Below are positions 20,001-30,635 of a DNA stretch of 64,000 nucleotides, piece by piece. Within the stretch, counting starts at the first letter, position 1. Every line of letters begins with the position of its first letter. The notes under the pieces are model-generated. The model was not told the DNA's origin. It was given only the letters and a program-made list of their open reading frames with translations, and made no database searches. The translations under genes and the position numbers were made by a program. The stretch comes from Branchiostoma floridae. Its lineage: Eukaryota; Chordata; Leptocardii; Amphioxiformes; Branchiostomatidae. The stretch spans positions 33,096,279 through 33,160,278 of the forward strand of contig NC_049979.1 of the NCBI RefSeq assembly GCF_000003815.2, written 5' to 3'.

Positions 20001-23000
20001 ACCAGAGAAGATCTATTTAGAAGTCATGTGACAACCGCAGAGGTAAATTTGCTGTTGTAAACGCAATGCCTCCTACAACCGAGATGTAAATAGCCGTCCA
20101 GATGGCAGACAGGAGGAAACAAAAACAACCTAACCAAGGAGATTTTACTTATTGATGCTTTCTTCTTGCTCAACAATTAACCCTATTCAGACTGGGGGTG
20201 GGGGGGGCTAAAAGTGCCCGCGCCAAATTTGACCTCCTATAGCTACCGAACGGTTTGAGCTAGAACAACCAAACTTAGTGAGTTTTCCTAAAATAATGTT
20301 GACAACAATTTTGAAAAGATTAAATTTGTTTATAATTTTTCGTGTTGCCACGGCAACGGGTTTCTGAAAGGCAAATTTTACAAAAATCACTTATTTTGTT
20401 TTAATAATGGTATTTTAAGATTTTCTTGCTAACTTAACTTCTTTTCATATATCTTTAATATCTAAGACATCTTAGTTGAACATTTATAATTAGATATTCA
20501 TGATTTATGCTAATGAGATGACCTAATTGGTCAAAATCCAAGATGGCCGACAATGTCATGATGAAAAGTATAACAAGCTTATTTTCACTCAAATTTCATC
20601 ACTACTTGGTATTTTCTTACAGAAAACATTCATGTGAACGTTTATAATCCATTTTCAAGGGATTTAGCGTTATATTTGAAAAAAAATGTATCTTGAAAAA
20701 TTTTAGGTTAATAATCCAAGATGGTGGATAACAAAAATACAGATGACGTCATTCTATGACGTAATTTTGACGTCGTTGCATCGGCTTTTGACAACAGAAG
20801 TCTTACAACACATAAATATGGACAATAAACCTTTATTAGTAACTCTTTGAGTGAGAAATTTAGGTATTATGGGAATTCCCCGTTTTAGCCCAAAATATCA
20901 AATAATGACNNNNNNNNNNNNNNNNNNNNNNNNNNNNNNNNNNNNNNNNNNNNNNNNNNNNNNNNNNNNNNNNNNNNNNNNNNNNNNNNNNNNNNNNNNN
21001 NNNNNNNNNCCCCTCCCCCCCCCCCCCCCGTTGATTTCAGAAGAAATTGATCAGGTTTGGTAAGGGCAGACGGTGTCAGCACACTCGAGACTATGTATTG
21101 TGGTTATGGTGTTTAGTTTGAGGAGTAATTCCTTCGGAATCTTTTATTCGGTAGAGCACATAGTGATTTTAATGGTGGTCTAGCCTACAGATGATGTCTA
21201 CGTGTGTCGACCATGACCTGTAGAACAGATCTTCCTAGTGTCACAGCAGGAATCGATCGTGGAAGGGCACGAGACGTAATGAACATGGCTTTGCACTTGT
21301 CTATGTTACCCTCTACTTTTTTTTTGAAAGCCAGGTTGACATAAAGCTCAACTTTCTGTTTTGTGCTGCGACAGCCCGATGGATAGAGCGGTGGCAAGAA
21401 GAAAGGGATGCGTCGTCAGAAAATAATTTTGGTTGTGTACCGTACCACCTGCTAGTGGCAAGATCGTTAATGAAAAGTATAAAAAGCCTTGGTCCGATGA
21501 CAGAACCTACTTCCTAAATAAGCACACGTTCACGGCTATTAGAGAAATAGCTGGGGAACCAGTTGAGCATGGGTCCATCAATCCCATATGTTTTTAATTT
21601 AGCAAGAGGTCCCGCGTGCCAGACCTCGTCAATGTTTTTTTAATCAATTCGCAGCCTACTATTTCTCCTATATCCATGCACTCTGACCACATAAGTCGTC
21701 TCAGTTGCAGAGTAGTGTTATTAATCAGTGTCGGGTATCGGGTTTATATGGCGAATTAGACGTTTGTTCCTTAGGGTTTCCATAAACTTTGACAATGCGC
21801 TGAGTAGGTATATAGGCCTGTAGTTGTTTGACAGGTGGCGGCTATCGGCTTTGTGATTACGATTACGTTCGTTCTTTTTCCAAAGCTGGAGGGTCGATTG
21901 GGTGGGGGCAGTCCATTTCATGTTGCAGGAGTGACTTCTAAAGTGGAGACAGTCCAATTCTTCTTGCATCAGTAGCTGTTTAGGTGGGGATTTGCCAGGT
22001 TTCTTTTTGGAGGATAAAGTGTTCAGGTTGGGACAGGCAATTTCCAACTGCCTCATATCCTTACACCCGCCCTTTGACCTCTAACAACAAGGACTGTATA
22101 TATGCTCACACTAACTACCTGAAATTGCACCTGACTCAAATAATACTCAAAAGCGAGCATACGTGTATGTTTAACTACACGTACTTATCTCTAATTACTT
22201 TTATACTATACCTCAGGACCCCTGTGTTCTTTTTGAACTGCCTTTGGTCTTTCTGCTTTCAATCGTGAAAATAAATCTATGATTTTTAATTTATTGTGCA
22301 AATTAATTTTAATCTCTAAGCGGGGGTATTTATGTTCCTTAGGAAAAGAAAACATCGTTAGTAACGTACAGTGCAAGAGGATGGCTATGTTAAAGGATTA
22401 CTGCAAATCTAATTCCCTAAAAAGTCAGGTGAGTTTATACCAAAGTGCCCTACACCTGCAATGTAAGTACCTACGCAAGGTATAACATTGAGTTGTACAT
22501 TTTTTGGTGGTTGGCAGAATAGCGGACAAGTTTGTTGACTTAGATTGGTAGGGTGAATTCATGGGCATTTTGCATCCATTAGTTTTAATCGACTCGAAAG
22601 TAAGTATGCCTCTCATTAAATGTAAAGCTCGGTGTTCACTATTTCTTATAATGCCATGAGCACGTTAACAACCCAACCCTCGTATCAATAGAACAGAAAA
22701 AAAATCAAGAACTTTACTTTGGGCCCACAGTTGTTCGTATTAATACGTAATGTTGTCGTGGAACAGGCAAAAGCATTGTGCACAAACAATACCATTGTGC
22801 ACCTACTTCAGATTGTTCTGACACATATTGTAAATCGCTTTTGATGTAACGTATGCGATAGGAACGCAATTTTTCGTTTCTATCCTCTAGGAATTTCCTC
22901 CACGGAATCGGTTTGTCGTCAATGAGAGATACAAACTCTTGTACTGCCAAGTCTTCAAAACTGGAAGCACGACGACTTTAACCATTTTACACAATCTTGA

Positions 23001-26000
23001 ACACAATGAGCGAAGGTCTACTCACGACATGAGAGCAAAGCTCGAAGACCTACCTTTTAAGCGCCTGGCTGACTACACTGATGAGGAAGTTCGTTTGCGT
23101 TTAGAGACGTATTCTAAGCTCCTTATCGTCCGTAATCCACTAGAAAGGTAAGTCAATCTTGTCTATTGTTCTGCCATATCACATCATTAATACTGACCCA
23201 TAATATTGACCCATGCATTTTAGGCTTGCCCCTTCTGCCTACCGTAACTAATTTTAGAATATATGATCACAGAAATTTTTGACAAGAATGTTAATATAAT
23301 ATTTGAAGATATACGTAACGTCATTTTACAGTAAATTGATGACTTCATATTACATGAAATTCATGTTACATTATAATATGGTCAAATAAGAAAAATATTT
23401 GACCCTGTTTTAATGTAACATGAAGTAAATATGAAGTCATCAATTTACTGTAATGACGTCAAAATGATGCAATAAAATGACTTAACGTATATCTATGATA
23501 CCAGTTTTATGGTGGAGTTTTTATCCATCTCTTGTCAAAGATATACCTGATAAAGATGATACCTGTTGGTTCCTAGGTGCTTAGGCTTCGCTGCCTGTGG
23601 TGTAACCTTCCTGTCACTCACAGTAGTTTTTTCTTCTGCCAGCACAAATCCAACCGTGTCATCGATGTTTTATTAACAAGTAGTCATTGTTATTCTTTTA
23701 TGTACACTTGCTACATATTTTATGCTTACCTTAAAGTTGTCATGAAATAAGCCTTTTCACAATAGACTTGCGTTATATTACATCGGAGTGCCGACAGATT
23801 TCTTACAAATCTCTTTTTTTTTGGCTTCAAACTTCTTGGACATGTACTATGCCAATGTGAGTTATAGGAGATTTGCAGGGATAATTTCCTGTACATTACT
23901 ACTTCTTCCATATCGTTTATATTTTTGCATTTCATAAAGATTTCTGGGAATACTCTTTTTTTACATCATAATTATTCAGTTATATGTGAACATTAGAAGT
24001 AAAATGATTGCTTGCCATGTTATTTTAGAAAATGATGAACCTCAAAAGACCTACTTTCGGATTGCGAAGAAAGACTCGATTTGAATTAAACTTAAAATTT
24101 TAACCCCCATTTATTTGTTTAAAACTCATGCAAATATATGTAAAAAAAGGTTAACGTAACTTACGAAAAATTAAATTATGGTAAAAATAAAATTTGCTCA
24201 TTGTGAATCTTGTAATAATATGCCTATTCTAGTTCTCAGAATCGTAATCACTTTTAATGAATTTCCAAGACTGGCGTCAGCGTGGCAGGATAAGTTCATC
24301 TTTGCCCCATCCGAATATTGGAGGAAGAGATATCATTCTATGGTGGAAACAATTTCACAAAATCCATCAGATGGACAAGTGAGTATAGTGCTCATGATAA
24401 TTCATTCCTAAAATTTTATGCTTCGTTATAGAAGTAAAAAGTACTGTGAAGTATTGTGACCTCAGTATGAAAACAACCGGATTACGTTAACCCTATCCGG
24501 GCTGGGGGGGGGGGTAAAAGTGTCCGCAGCAAATTTGACGACGTATAGCTCCCGAACGACTTGTGCTAGAACAACCAAAGTTGGTGACTTTCCCTAGAAT
24601 ATAGTTTATAGAACGGGTTTCTGAAAGGCATATTTTACAAAAATCACTAATTTTGGATTAAACACTGGGATTTTAAGATTTTCTTGATAAACTTAACGTT
24701 TTATTATATAGCTGTAATGTCTAACACATCTTAGATGAACGTTTGCAATTAAATAATATTAAAGAATTATAAACTATTAGATTATGTTAATGAGATGACG
24801 TCATTATTCAAAATTCAAGATGGCCGGCAATATCATTATGAAAAGTATAACCAGGTTATTTTTAGTCGGATTTTATCACTACTTGCTATTTTCTTACATG
24901 AAACATTCATGTGAGCGTTTTCAATTCATTTTATTACTAGCATTTTATGTTGAAAAAAATGCATCTTAAGACATGTAAGATTCAAAATCTAAGATGGTGG
25001 ATAGCTAAACTACAAATGAACAGTTACTAAATGAACTTGTATTTTCTCTCAGCTGTATAGCTTGTAATGTATATATTATGCTATGTATGCATGTAATGTT
25101 GTGTGTGTATTGATGTTTTTTATGTAGACCACCGGAAGAATAGCTGGCAACAAAATGTTGTTAGCTAAAAAGTGGATCTAAATAAAGTGAAGTCAAATAC
25201 GACGTCATTGTCTGACGTCATTTGACGTCATTTGACGCCGTTGCGTCAGCTTCTAACAACAGAAGTCTTATAACGCTTAAAAGTTAATAAGAATCCTTTA
25301 TTGATAACTTTTTGAGTGAGATATTTAGGTATTATGGGAAATCCCCGTTTAAGCTAAAGAAATCAATTAATGACGTCATAATTACGTCATATTACCTCAT
25401 AAAGATATAAAAGATTTTAAGAAATTATAAAACTTGACGAGCATAACACTCCCTGCAAATTTGGTGACCGTACAGTATGCCATTTTGAAAATACGAGGGG
25501 GAGGGGGGGGGACAAATGAGCCCCCCCCCCCAGTCCATGGAATGCCTAAAATGTCTATTTTTAATAGGGTTAAATCTTGAAATTTGTCTGATACAATAAT
25601 ATCAATCAAGTAACCAGAATAAGAAAACCTGAAAAGCAAAATTTTTTTCGAAAATTTAGACTGTCTTTTCCGGCCCGTGACCTTTAGTCAAGCAATACAC
25701 ACAGAAATTATAGTGGAAAATGGCGCACATTACAGAGCGTAAGTAGGCATACAACCACCAATTTTTTGTCAATCCTTGCGTATAATTTACTTAACCCTAT
25801 TCAGACCGGGCTTTTTTGGTCATCCCTGGACCGAGGGGGGGGGGCTTTTGAGGCCCTCCACTTCTAAGTCCTCTAACTCTAGAACGACGTGTCGTAGGGC
25901 CACAAAATTTTTAGGAGATGATATCGACATAATATCTGATAAGTATTTGACGTTTGACGTTACGTTGACGTAAGATGACGTAATTATAACGTCATCAATT

Positions 26001-29000
26001 TGATTATATTGGCCGGACCCATGAAAAAAGGGTATTCTCAGACAACTTCAAGTTATACTACAAAAATGTAACAACAAGTGCAGATAACAGAATAATAATG
26101 TTTATTGCGACTTTTAATGCCAATAGCAACATCGATGACGTCATATTGACGTCATAAAATGACGTCATGCACATCTAAGATACGAGTTGGGCTCCGCCAT
26201 ATTATGTCCACTACCTTGATTTTTTAAAACTACTTTTTTTGGAACAAATAATCACAAAGGGCAATTGAAATAGACTAAATTCATTCATTTAGATGGTTTT
26301 TGATGAAAAGATACCAGGTAGTTACAAATTATAAGGGATAATTAGCTTGTAATTCTTGATCTGGCCATACGGTCCGCCATCTTGGATTTTGGGCTGATGA
26401 CGTCATCAAATTAGCATAATTTATGCATATATGATTATGGAAGATATGCTAAATAATATAAGATTTTATTTATGTAACAAAATAGCAGTAATATAGCAAA
26501 TAAATGTGAAAAATACATTGTTAGAACCAAAAATAGTGATTTTGGGCAAAACTGCCTGTCAGCAAACGGTTGCCATGGCAACACAAAAAAACGGAAAATT
26601 TGTCAAACTTCGTGAAATTGTTGCAAACAATATTTTAGAAAAACTCACCAAATTTGGTGGCTTTAGCGTAAGGCGTTCTGGCGTTATAGTACATCGAAGT
26701 TGGCGCGGGCCTCAACCCCCCCCCCCCCCCGTCTGAATAGGGTTAACTTAAATCTACATCAACTAAACAAAAAACTGTCCTTTTGAAATTGGTGTATTAA
26801 TATCTGAATATTACTAACAATCTTAGATCATTTTTTTTACAAATCTGTTGGAATCGAAAATGTCTTCCAAAATTTTGGTGCAAGCTACGAGAAAACCACC
26901 CCACCCCTATGCAGATTATATATTGGAACAGAGGACCTTGCTTAAATGCCCATTTTGATTCAATTTTGACATTCGTAACAACGAAATAATAAATTTGCTT
27001 TCTTGTCATTTCCTCAGACCAAGAAGTACGCTTTTTGCTAAACGTATTTTTTTAATGGCCCATGTATATTTTTATATTTTTCGGCAAAAAACAATGATTT
27101 ATATGGTTACTTTCCAATGACCAGAGGAGTCAACGACACCATGGTTGTAGATTCACACCGCAAGACTTTAATTTATCTTGCAGGAGCAGGCATGGGCCTT
27201 TCTATAACTTAATTTAGATAGGCCGATAATCCACTATCTAGAATCAATATTCTAAAGAAGAATGCGATAACCAATCAGCTACCATAATGGTATATTGACG
27301 AGTTAAATGACGCACGCGGGACATTTTTGAAATTCAGTTATGACTGGGTTGCTTATACAAAAGAATATGTTTTTAGTAAAGATATTTCTGGACTGATCTT
27401 TTTTGCAAAATAGACCACTCATGCACAAGGAAATTTTGTAAGATTCAGTTTTGGCTAACTAAGATTTTTTAAGCAGAATTGTTTCATTTTGCACATGGGG
27501 ATTTTTGAACAGTCTATGGTTGCATGGGAGGAGGGAGAGGGCTGAAATGTGCTGTATTTCTTCTTCAGGAAATGTCGGCCTTTCTAGTTTATGTTGCGTT
27601 TGTATAAAAATATCTGTGTCAACTCTGATAATCATTACTTTTATATTCTATTTGGGTTCTCCAAAGATTACACCTGAAGCAACTAACAACAAGCAATATC
27701 CACAAGTTCCATTTACTGCTTTCATTAAAGCAGTTGCTACAAACAAGACGGAGTGGGAGGATCCACATTGGCAATTAATATCCAATCTATGTGCTCCTTG
27801 TTTAGTAAGTATGTTTCGTATTATGTTAGTGTGCACATGATTGACTGCCATCCATTATAAATAAATGCACTTGTATGAAGAGGTTATAATGGAACTGTAA
27901 TCTGAATGCAATCTTAAAATGACTATCATTTTATGCAACCCTATATGCAATTCGATTTCAAAATGATTCCCAATGAACAAAGAAAATAATGAAATGACAG
28001 AACTACCCATTTATTTGGTCTATTTACCATTTTGAAAGTTTCTTTGCGTTACTACGTTAGTAGCCTCCGTCACCGGCGTCTCTGGGGCTATATCCTTTTT
28101 TCGGGGATTCGTGGATAGGCAATTTTTAACCGAGAATACGCCGTGAAAGGAAAAATATGCCGGGAAATGAAAAATGCCGGGAACGGAATATACGCCGGCA
28201 AGCTTGCTCTGGCAACCAGCATGCCTGCTAGTCTTTGACAAGAACAAAGACCCATTAAAAAAAAAAACTTATAACCATTTGGTACGGATGTCCGAACTTC
28301 TCGCCATAAACGCTACCGTCGCGCAATGACTCTCAGCTTTGAAACGGTCGCCAGGATAACACAATGCAAAACACGGCTTGTTTGAAGACAAGCTCTTTAA
28401 CTCGGCATTTACGAAATAGCAACGGACAGCCAGAAAAACAAATCTGGAACTTCTCCGGCAGAGGGAAAGACGATCCCAAGCCATTGTTGCGGTCGTCCGG
28501 AGTCAGATATTATTTTGTTTGCCTCACTTTTGTCCAAGGCGCTGTGCTACCAGATTTTGCCATTGATTGCCAGAGAACAGACCTTGGTCATTGTCAAAAA
28601 TTTGCCCCGCAGGCCCTTGTTGCGTGTGTATTTTCTAGTACCCGATCGACCTTCTTTTTCTGGATCTCGAACGCCCTCCTCCGCCATAATTTTAGATCGC
28701 AGGTCGGATAAAAAAACGCCCTTGTACTAATTGACACACATTAAACCCTCAAGCACCCGACCTTTTTTTGCGACTAAAATGACCGAGCGGGGTCCAACTG
28801 GACCCCAAAATGTTTTGTTCATAAAATCTCAGTACCATTTCTTATCGGCGATCTTTGTATATACATTGCTTCGTCAATGTAAGAGGAAGATTTTGAGATG
28901 TTAGGGTGTTGCTTATTCCAACTCATTATCATAATTTATGCAAAAGTTCAGAAGGACCACGTTGTGCACTAAACCTATTCCGACCAGATAGGGGAATTTT

Positions 29001-30348
29001 GAGGCCCTCAGTAACATTTATGTCGCATAACTCATGAACGGCTAGAGCTAAAGCTACGAAACTTGGTAATTTATCACAAAATATTGTTTGCAAAAGTTTT
29101 TAGTCAATAAAGTAAGTTTATCACATTTGGGGGTTGCCATGGCAACCATATTCTAACAGGCATATTTTTGCCAAAATTTGACAATTTCAAGGTTGACAAG
29201 GTTTTCTTGGTAAACTACACCTGTTTTCTGACACCAATTAAATTTTATGAAATTCAATGTAATTTTCATGACTTAAAATTTATAATTTATGCTTATTTCA
29301 TGACGTCATTGGTCAAAATCCAAGATGGCCACCCTGATTAGGCAAATGACGTCATAATGTCGTCACATTACATGTTGATGACACAGAAATTATTGTGATG
29401 ATTTAAGTTTACATTCTCTTTTTTGTCTGAAAGTTTGGCAGTTATACTATAAGTGTTTAAAGAGTTAGCCTCCAAAGTTTGTTTTAAAAACTGCACATTT
29501 TTGCTGGGGTCCGTTTGGATCCCAGAGGGACTAAACACAAACTTTCTTTATAATTTCCACATTATTGTACCAATCTATGCGAAAACTTAGGAGAAGGTAT
29601 ACGACATATTGACTGACAAAGTCACGGAATGATTTTTTCTTCAGATCAAAAATGTTTAAATGGCACTTCAAAATGTACACCTGGGGTCCAAATGGACCCC
29701 ACTCGGGTGTTTCAGGGTTAAGATTTAAAAAACGATTTCAAGCAATAGTTCTGTAGTGTTAAGAACGGTAATGGTCTTGCACGAAACAATTAGCATATTT
29801 CTGGCACGCTTCAGGGCGACCGTACACTATTTCTTCTCACGACACTGTGAATAACATCTCGCCGATACATTCATTGGCCTTCTGAATTTTCCCTTTCTCT
29901 GCATATTTTCTGTTCCCGGCGTATTCCCGGTTAAAAATCGCGAAATAGAATTACTTTTTATTCATCTTAAGACGCTGGTGAAGGAGGCTATTACATTAGA
30001 GGGTTGTTAGATTGTTGGTTTATAAAAAAGGCAACATTGAGAAAATCGAAATATACACACATCATTCATAATTTCTTCTGCTTGACTTTTTTTCAGATTA
30101 ACTACGACTTTATCGCCCACACGGATACCATAGCGCAAGACTTCCCGCTGTTTTTCAAAAAGGCTGCAATTGTTGGTCGGGATGACCTCTTGCCAGAAAA
30201 CAGACAACAAAAAGCCGAAAAAATGTTCTGGGAGCTTTACAAGCAGATTCCCATGGGAGATATGCGACGGATTAAACAAAAGTTCGATGCAGATTATGAA
30301 ATGTTTGGATTTAGCTTTAATAATGACATCACCCGTTTATTAGATTAA
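16987..30348 (+). CDS. Golgi carbohydrate sulfotransferase (HNK-1ST/C4ST family), seven coding exons
   Basis: Family role: type II Golgi enzymes (Sulfotransfer_2) move sulfate from PAPS to GalNAc, glucuronic acid or related sugars on glycans. Exons 16987-17001, 18776-18926, 22343-22428, 22891-23147, 24270-24378, 27667-27804 and 30097-30348 join in frame to 335 residues, close to the usual 340-360. Seen: short N-terminal cytosolic part, hydrophobic anchor about residues 15-33, stem, 5'-PAPS loop QVFKTGST (about 104-111), 3'-phosphate motif LIVRNPLERLASAW (162-175), FTAFIKAV, HWQLISNLCAPCLINYDFI, and the C-terminal YEMFGF motif. Deviations: the PAPS loop lacks the usual Pro and Val (P-K-V-G-S-T in relatives), and R-D-P-F-E-R is RNPLER. 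Substrate cannot be assigned. Divergent from the sulfatase. Confidence 0.9.
17041..17997. other. Sulfotransferase intron 1
   Basis: AT-rich. A CTA trinucleotide run is near 17952. Nothing else recognised. Confidence 0.55.
17998..18565. repeat. Remnant of TTAA repeat family A
   Basis: Starts agccctatttagaccgagg, then tttagtcattcctggacggg. Contains gcagattacagaatgat, ggctccgccatat and ggtcatatggtcagccatctta in family order. The right end is eroded. Confidence 0.7.
18776..18926 (+). CDS. Sulfotransferase exon 2 (membrane anchor)
   Basis: Acceptor cctacatcttttccag, donor GAG/GTAGGA. Reads IPLQAMKASIALRAVVAVTA, then VLIVVNVM and a charged stem. Ends in phase 1, completed by exon 3. ATG 18791 is an alternative start. 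Confidence 0.75.
19274..19452. repeat. Two-copy direct repeat, period 93 bp
   Basis: cacatttaaacat...tctatagagcaac units at 19274 and 19367 are nearly identical (atttgcatgtaaaaataaa, tgtattcaatgatgctata shared). AT-rich, intronic, non-coding despite open frames on both strands. Confidence 0.85.
19453..20176. other. Sulfotransferase intron 2, middle part
   Basis: Nothing firmly recognised. A short tRNA-like patch, gctgccgattgcgccacgc, is near 19497. Confidence 0.45.
20177..21029. mobile_element. TTAA repeat family A copy, right end lost in gap
   Basis: Left end ttaaccctattcagactgg with poly-G, then aaaagtgcccgcgccaaat. Inside: gttgccacggcaac, aatccaagatggccgac, tgacgtcat sites. An N gap starts at 20910 and is followed directly by poly-C, so the gap falls at the homopolymer-rich right end. 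Confidence 0.8.
20910..21009. other. Assembly gap (100 N)
   Basis: Exactly 100 N, likely a fixed placeholder of unknown true length. Confidence 0.99.
21080..22060 (-). mobile_element. CR1/jockey-like reverse transcriptase remnant
   Basis: Minus strand reads, with stops and shifts: NNYRPIYLLSALSKFMETL (RT block 1, about 21870-21800), KLKTYGIDGPMLNWFPSYF (about 21600-21540), GPRLFILFINDLATSR (about 21500-21460), then KCKAMFIT with IPAVTLGRSVLQV (about 21300-21210). The catalytic Asp-Asp box is degraded. Antisense to the sulfotransferase, in intron 2. Confidence 0.75.
22343..22428 (+). CDS. Sulfotransferase exon 3 (stem)
   Basis: Acceptor ttatgttccttag, donor CAG/GTGAGT. Reads KENIVSNVQCKRMAMLKDYC, then KSNSLKSQ. 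The Arg/Leu/Cys pattern is like the family stem just before the PAPS domain. Phase matches exons 2 and 4. Confidence 0.8.
22891..23147 (+). CDS. Sulfotransferase exon 4 (PAPS-binding)
   Basis: Acceptor tatcctctag, donor AAG/GTAAGT. Reads EFPPRNRFVVNERYKLLYC, the 5'-PSB loop QVFKTGST, a helix, LADYTDEEV, and ends with KLLIVRNPLE plus a split Arg. Confidence 0.93.
23307..23494. repeat. Inverted repeat (foldback), arms about 70-80 bp
   Basis: agatatacgtaacgtcatttt at 23307 pairs with aaaatgacttaacgtatatct ending at 23494. The inner cagtaaattgatgacttcat pairs with atgaagtcatcaatttactg. A short AT spacer lies at about 23374-23410. Possibly a small foldback MITE in sulfotransferase intron 4. Confidence 0.8.
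24270..24378 (+). CDS. Sulfotransferase exon 5
   Basis: Acceptor atttccaag, donor CAA/GTGAGT. Completes Arg, then LASAWQDKFIFAPSEYWRKR and YHSMVETISQNPSDGQ. Continues the 3'-PB helix. Confidence 0.92.
24487..25573. mobile_element. TTAA repeat family A copy with a nested insertion
   Basis: TTAA at 24487-24490 and 25570-25573. Left end aaccctatccgggctgg plus poly-G; right end poly-C, then aatagggttaa. Carries agatgacgtcat, four tgacgtca-type sites near 25200-25245, and gtcataattacgtcat. About 25020-25195 is foreign: it ends atctaaataaagtgaagtc and looks like a retrotransposon 3' UTR tail. Confidence 0.8.
25791..26746. mobile_element. TTAA repeat family A, best preserved copy
   Basis: Perfect TTAA on both sides and matching inverted ends (aaccctattcagaccggg against cgtctgaatagggtt). 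Inside, in order: three tgacgtcat sites near 26133-26168, ggctccgccatatt, ccgccatcttggattttg, gatgacgtcatcaaattag, cggttgccatggcaacac. No transposase frame. In sulfotransferase intron 5. Confidence 0.9.
27040..27600 (+). repeat. Repeat family C, partial copy
   Basis: Matches 46210-47175: tccaatgaccagagg(a/g)gtcaa, then ttagataggc/ta, taaccaatca, and the end block tgcatgg(g)aggagggag with ggctgaaat, tgctgtattt and aatgtcggcctttctagtt. Intronic. Confidence 0.75.
27667..27804 (+). CDS. Sulfotransferase exon 6
   Basis: Acceptor gttctccaaag, donor TTA/GTAAGT. Contains QVPFTAFIKAV and DPHWQLISNLCAPCL, the family HW...LC.PC block. Confidence 0.93.
28052..29999. mobile_element. Mutator-like inverted-repeat element with 9-bp target duplication
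   Basis: Ends at 28061 (tagcctccgtcaccggcgtct) and 29990 (agacgctggtgaaggaggcta) are inverted repeats. Homology continues inward (tttttaaccg(a/g)gaatacgccg against its reverse complement), giving TIRs of about 100-150 bp. Flanking 9-mers ctacgttag (28052-28060) and ttacattag (29991-29999) match at 7 of 9 positions. No transposase is seen; the middle holds a nested family B element. Confidence 0.65.
28741..29721. mobile_element. TTAA repeat family B, copy 2 (nested)
   Basis: TTAA at both ends; left accctcaagcacccgacc, right cgggtgtttcagggttaa. ggggtcc/ggacccc palindromes near both ends. Homologous to 9301-10108 in the opposite orientation. Contains a family A-like part (28973-29360: cgaccagata, ggttgccatggcaacc, aatccaagatggccacc, tgacgtcat). 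Confidence 0.8.
30097..30348 (+). CDS. Sulfotransferase exon 7 (C-terminus)
   Basis: Acceptor gacttttttttcag. Reads INYDFIAHTDTIAQDFPLFF, a lysine-rich helix, and ends DADYEMFGFSFNNDITRLLD-stop. The C-terminal Tyr-x-x-D/E-Met-Phe-Gly motif is diagnostic. No clear AATAAA nearby. Confidence 0.93.
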   Translation: MNYDFIAHTDTIAQDFPLFFKKAAIVGRDDLLPENRQQKAEKMFWELYKQIPMGDMRRIKQKFDADYEMFGFSFNNDITRLLD

Positions 30349-30635
30349 TAATGATCCTTTTTGGACTGACGATTTAGTCAATTATTATTTTTTCTATCTA
30401 ATCAAGCAATGCTTGTGTATGATATAGACGTGTCGATGCAAACTTTTTATTGTGATTTGGTTCATGTAAATCTTTACGTTATTATGACGCAATCTATGGC
30501 TTAAACCGTCTAAATGGAGAATTTCCGTTCAACTAAAATTATGAAACAAAATATTGACTATGAAAGGTACCTTATTGGTTCTATTGTTATAAAGTCTTCA
30601 ATCGGCAATGGCGACCTCTTAGACGTTATGTTTTA

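Noticed and set aside
28364-28730. 115-codon frame in the Mutator-like element
   Set aside because: No transposase or other domain recognised, and an overlapping frame is equally open. Treated as non-coding interior of the element.
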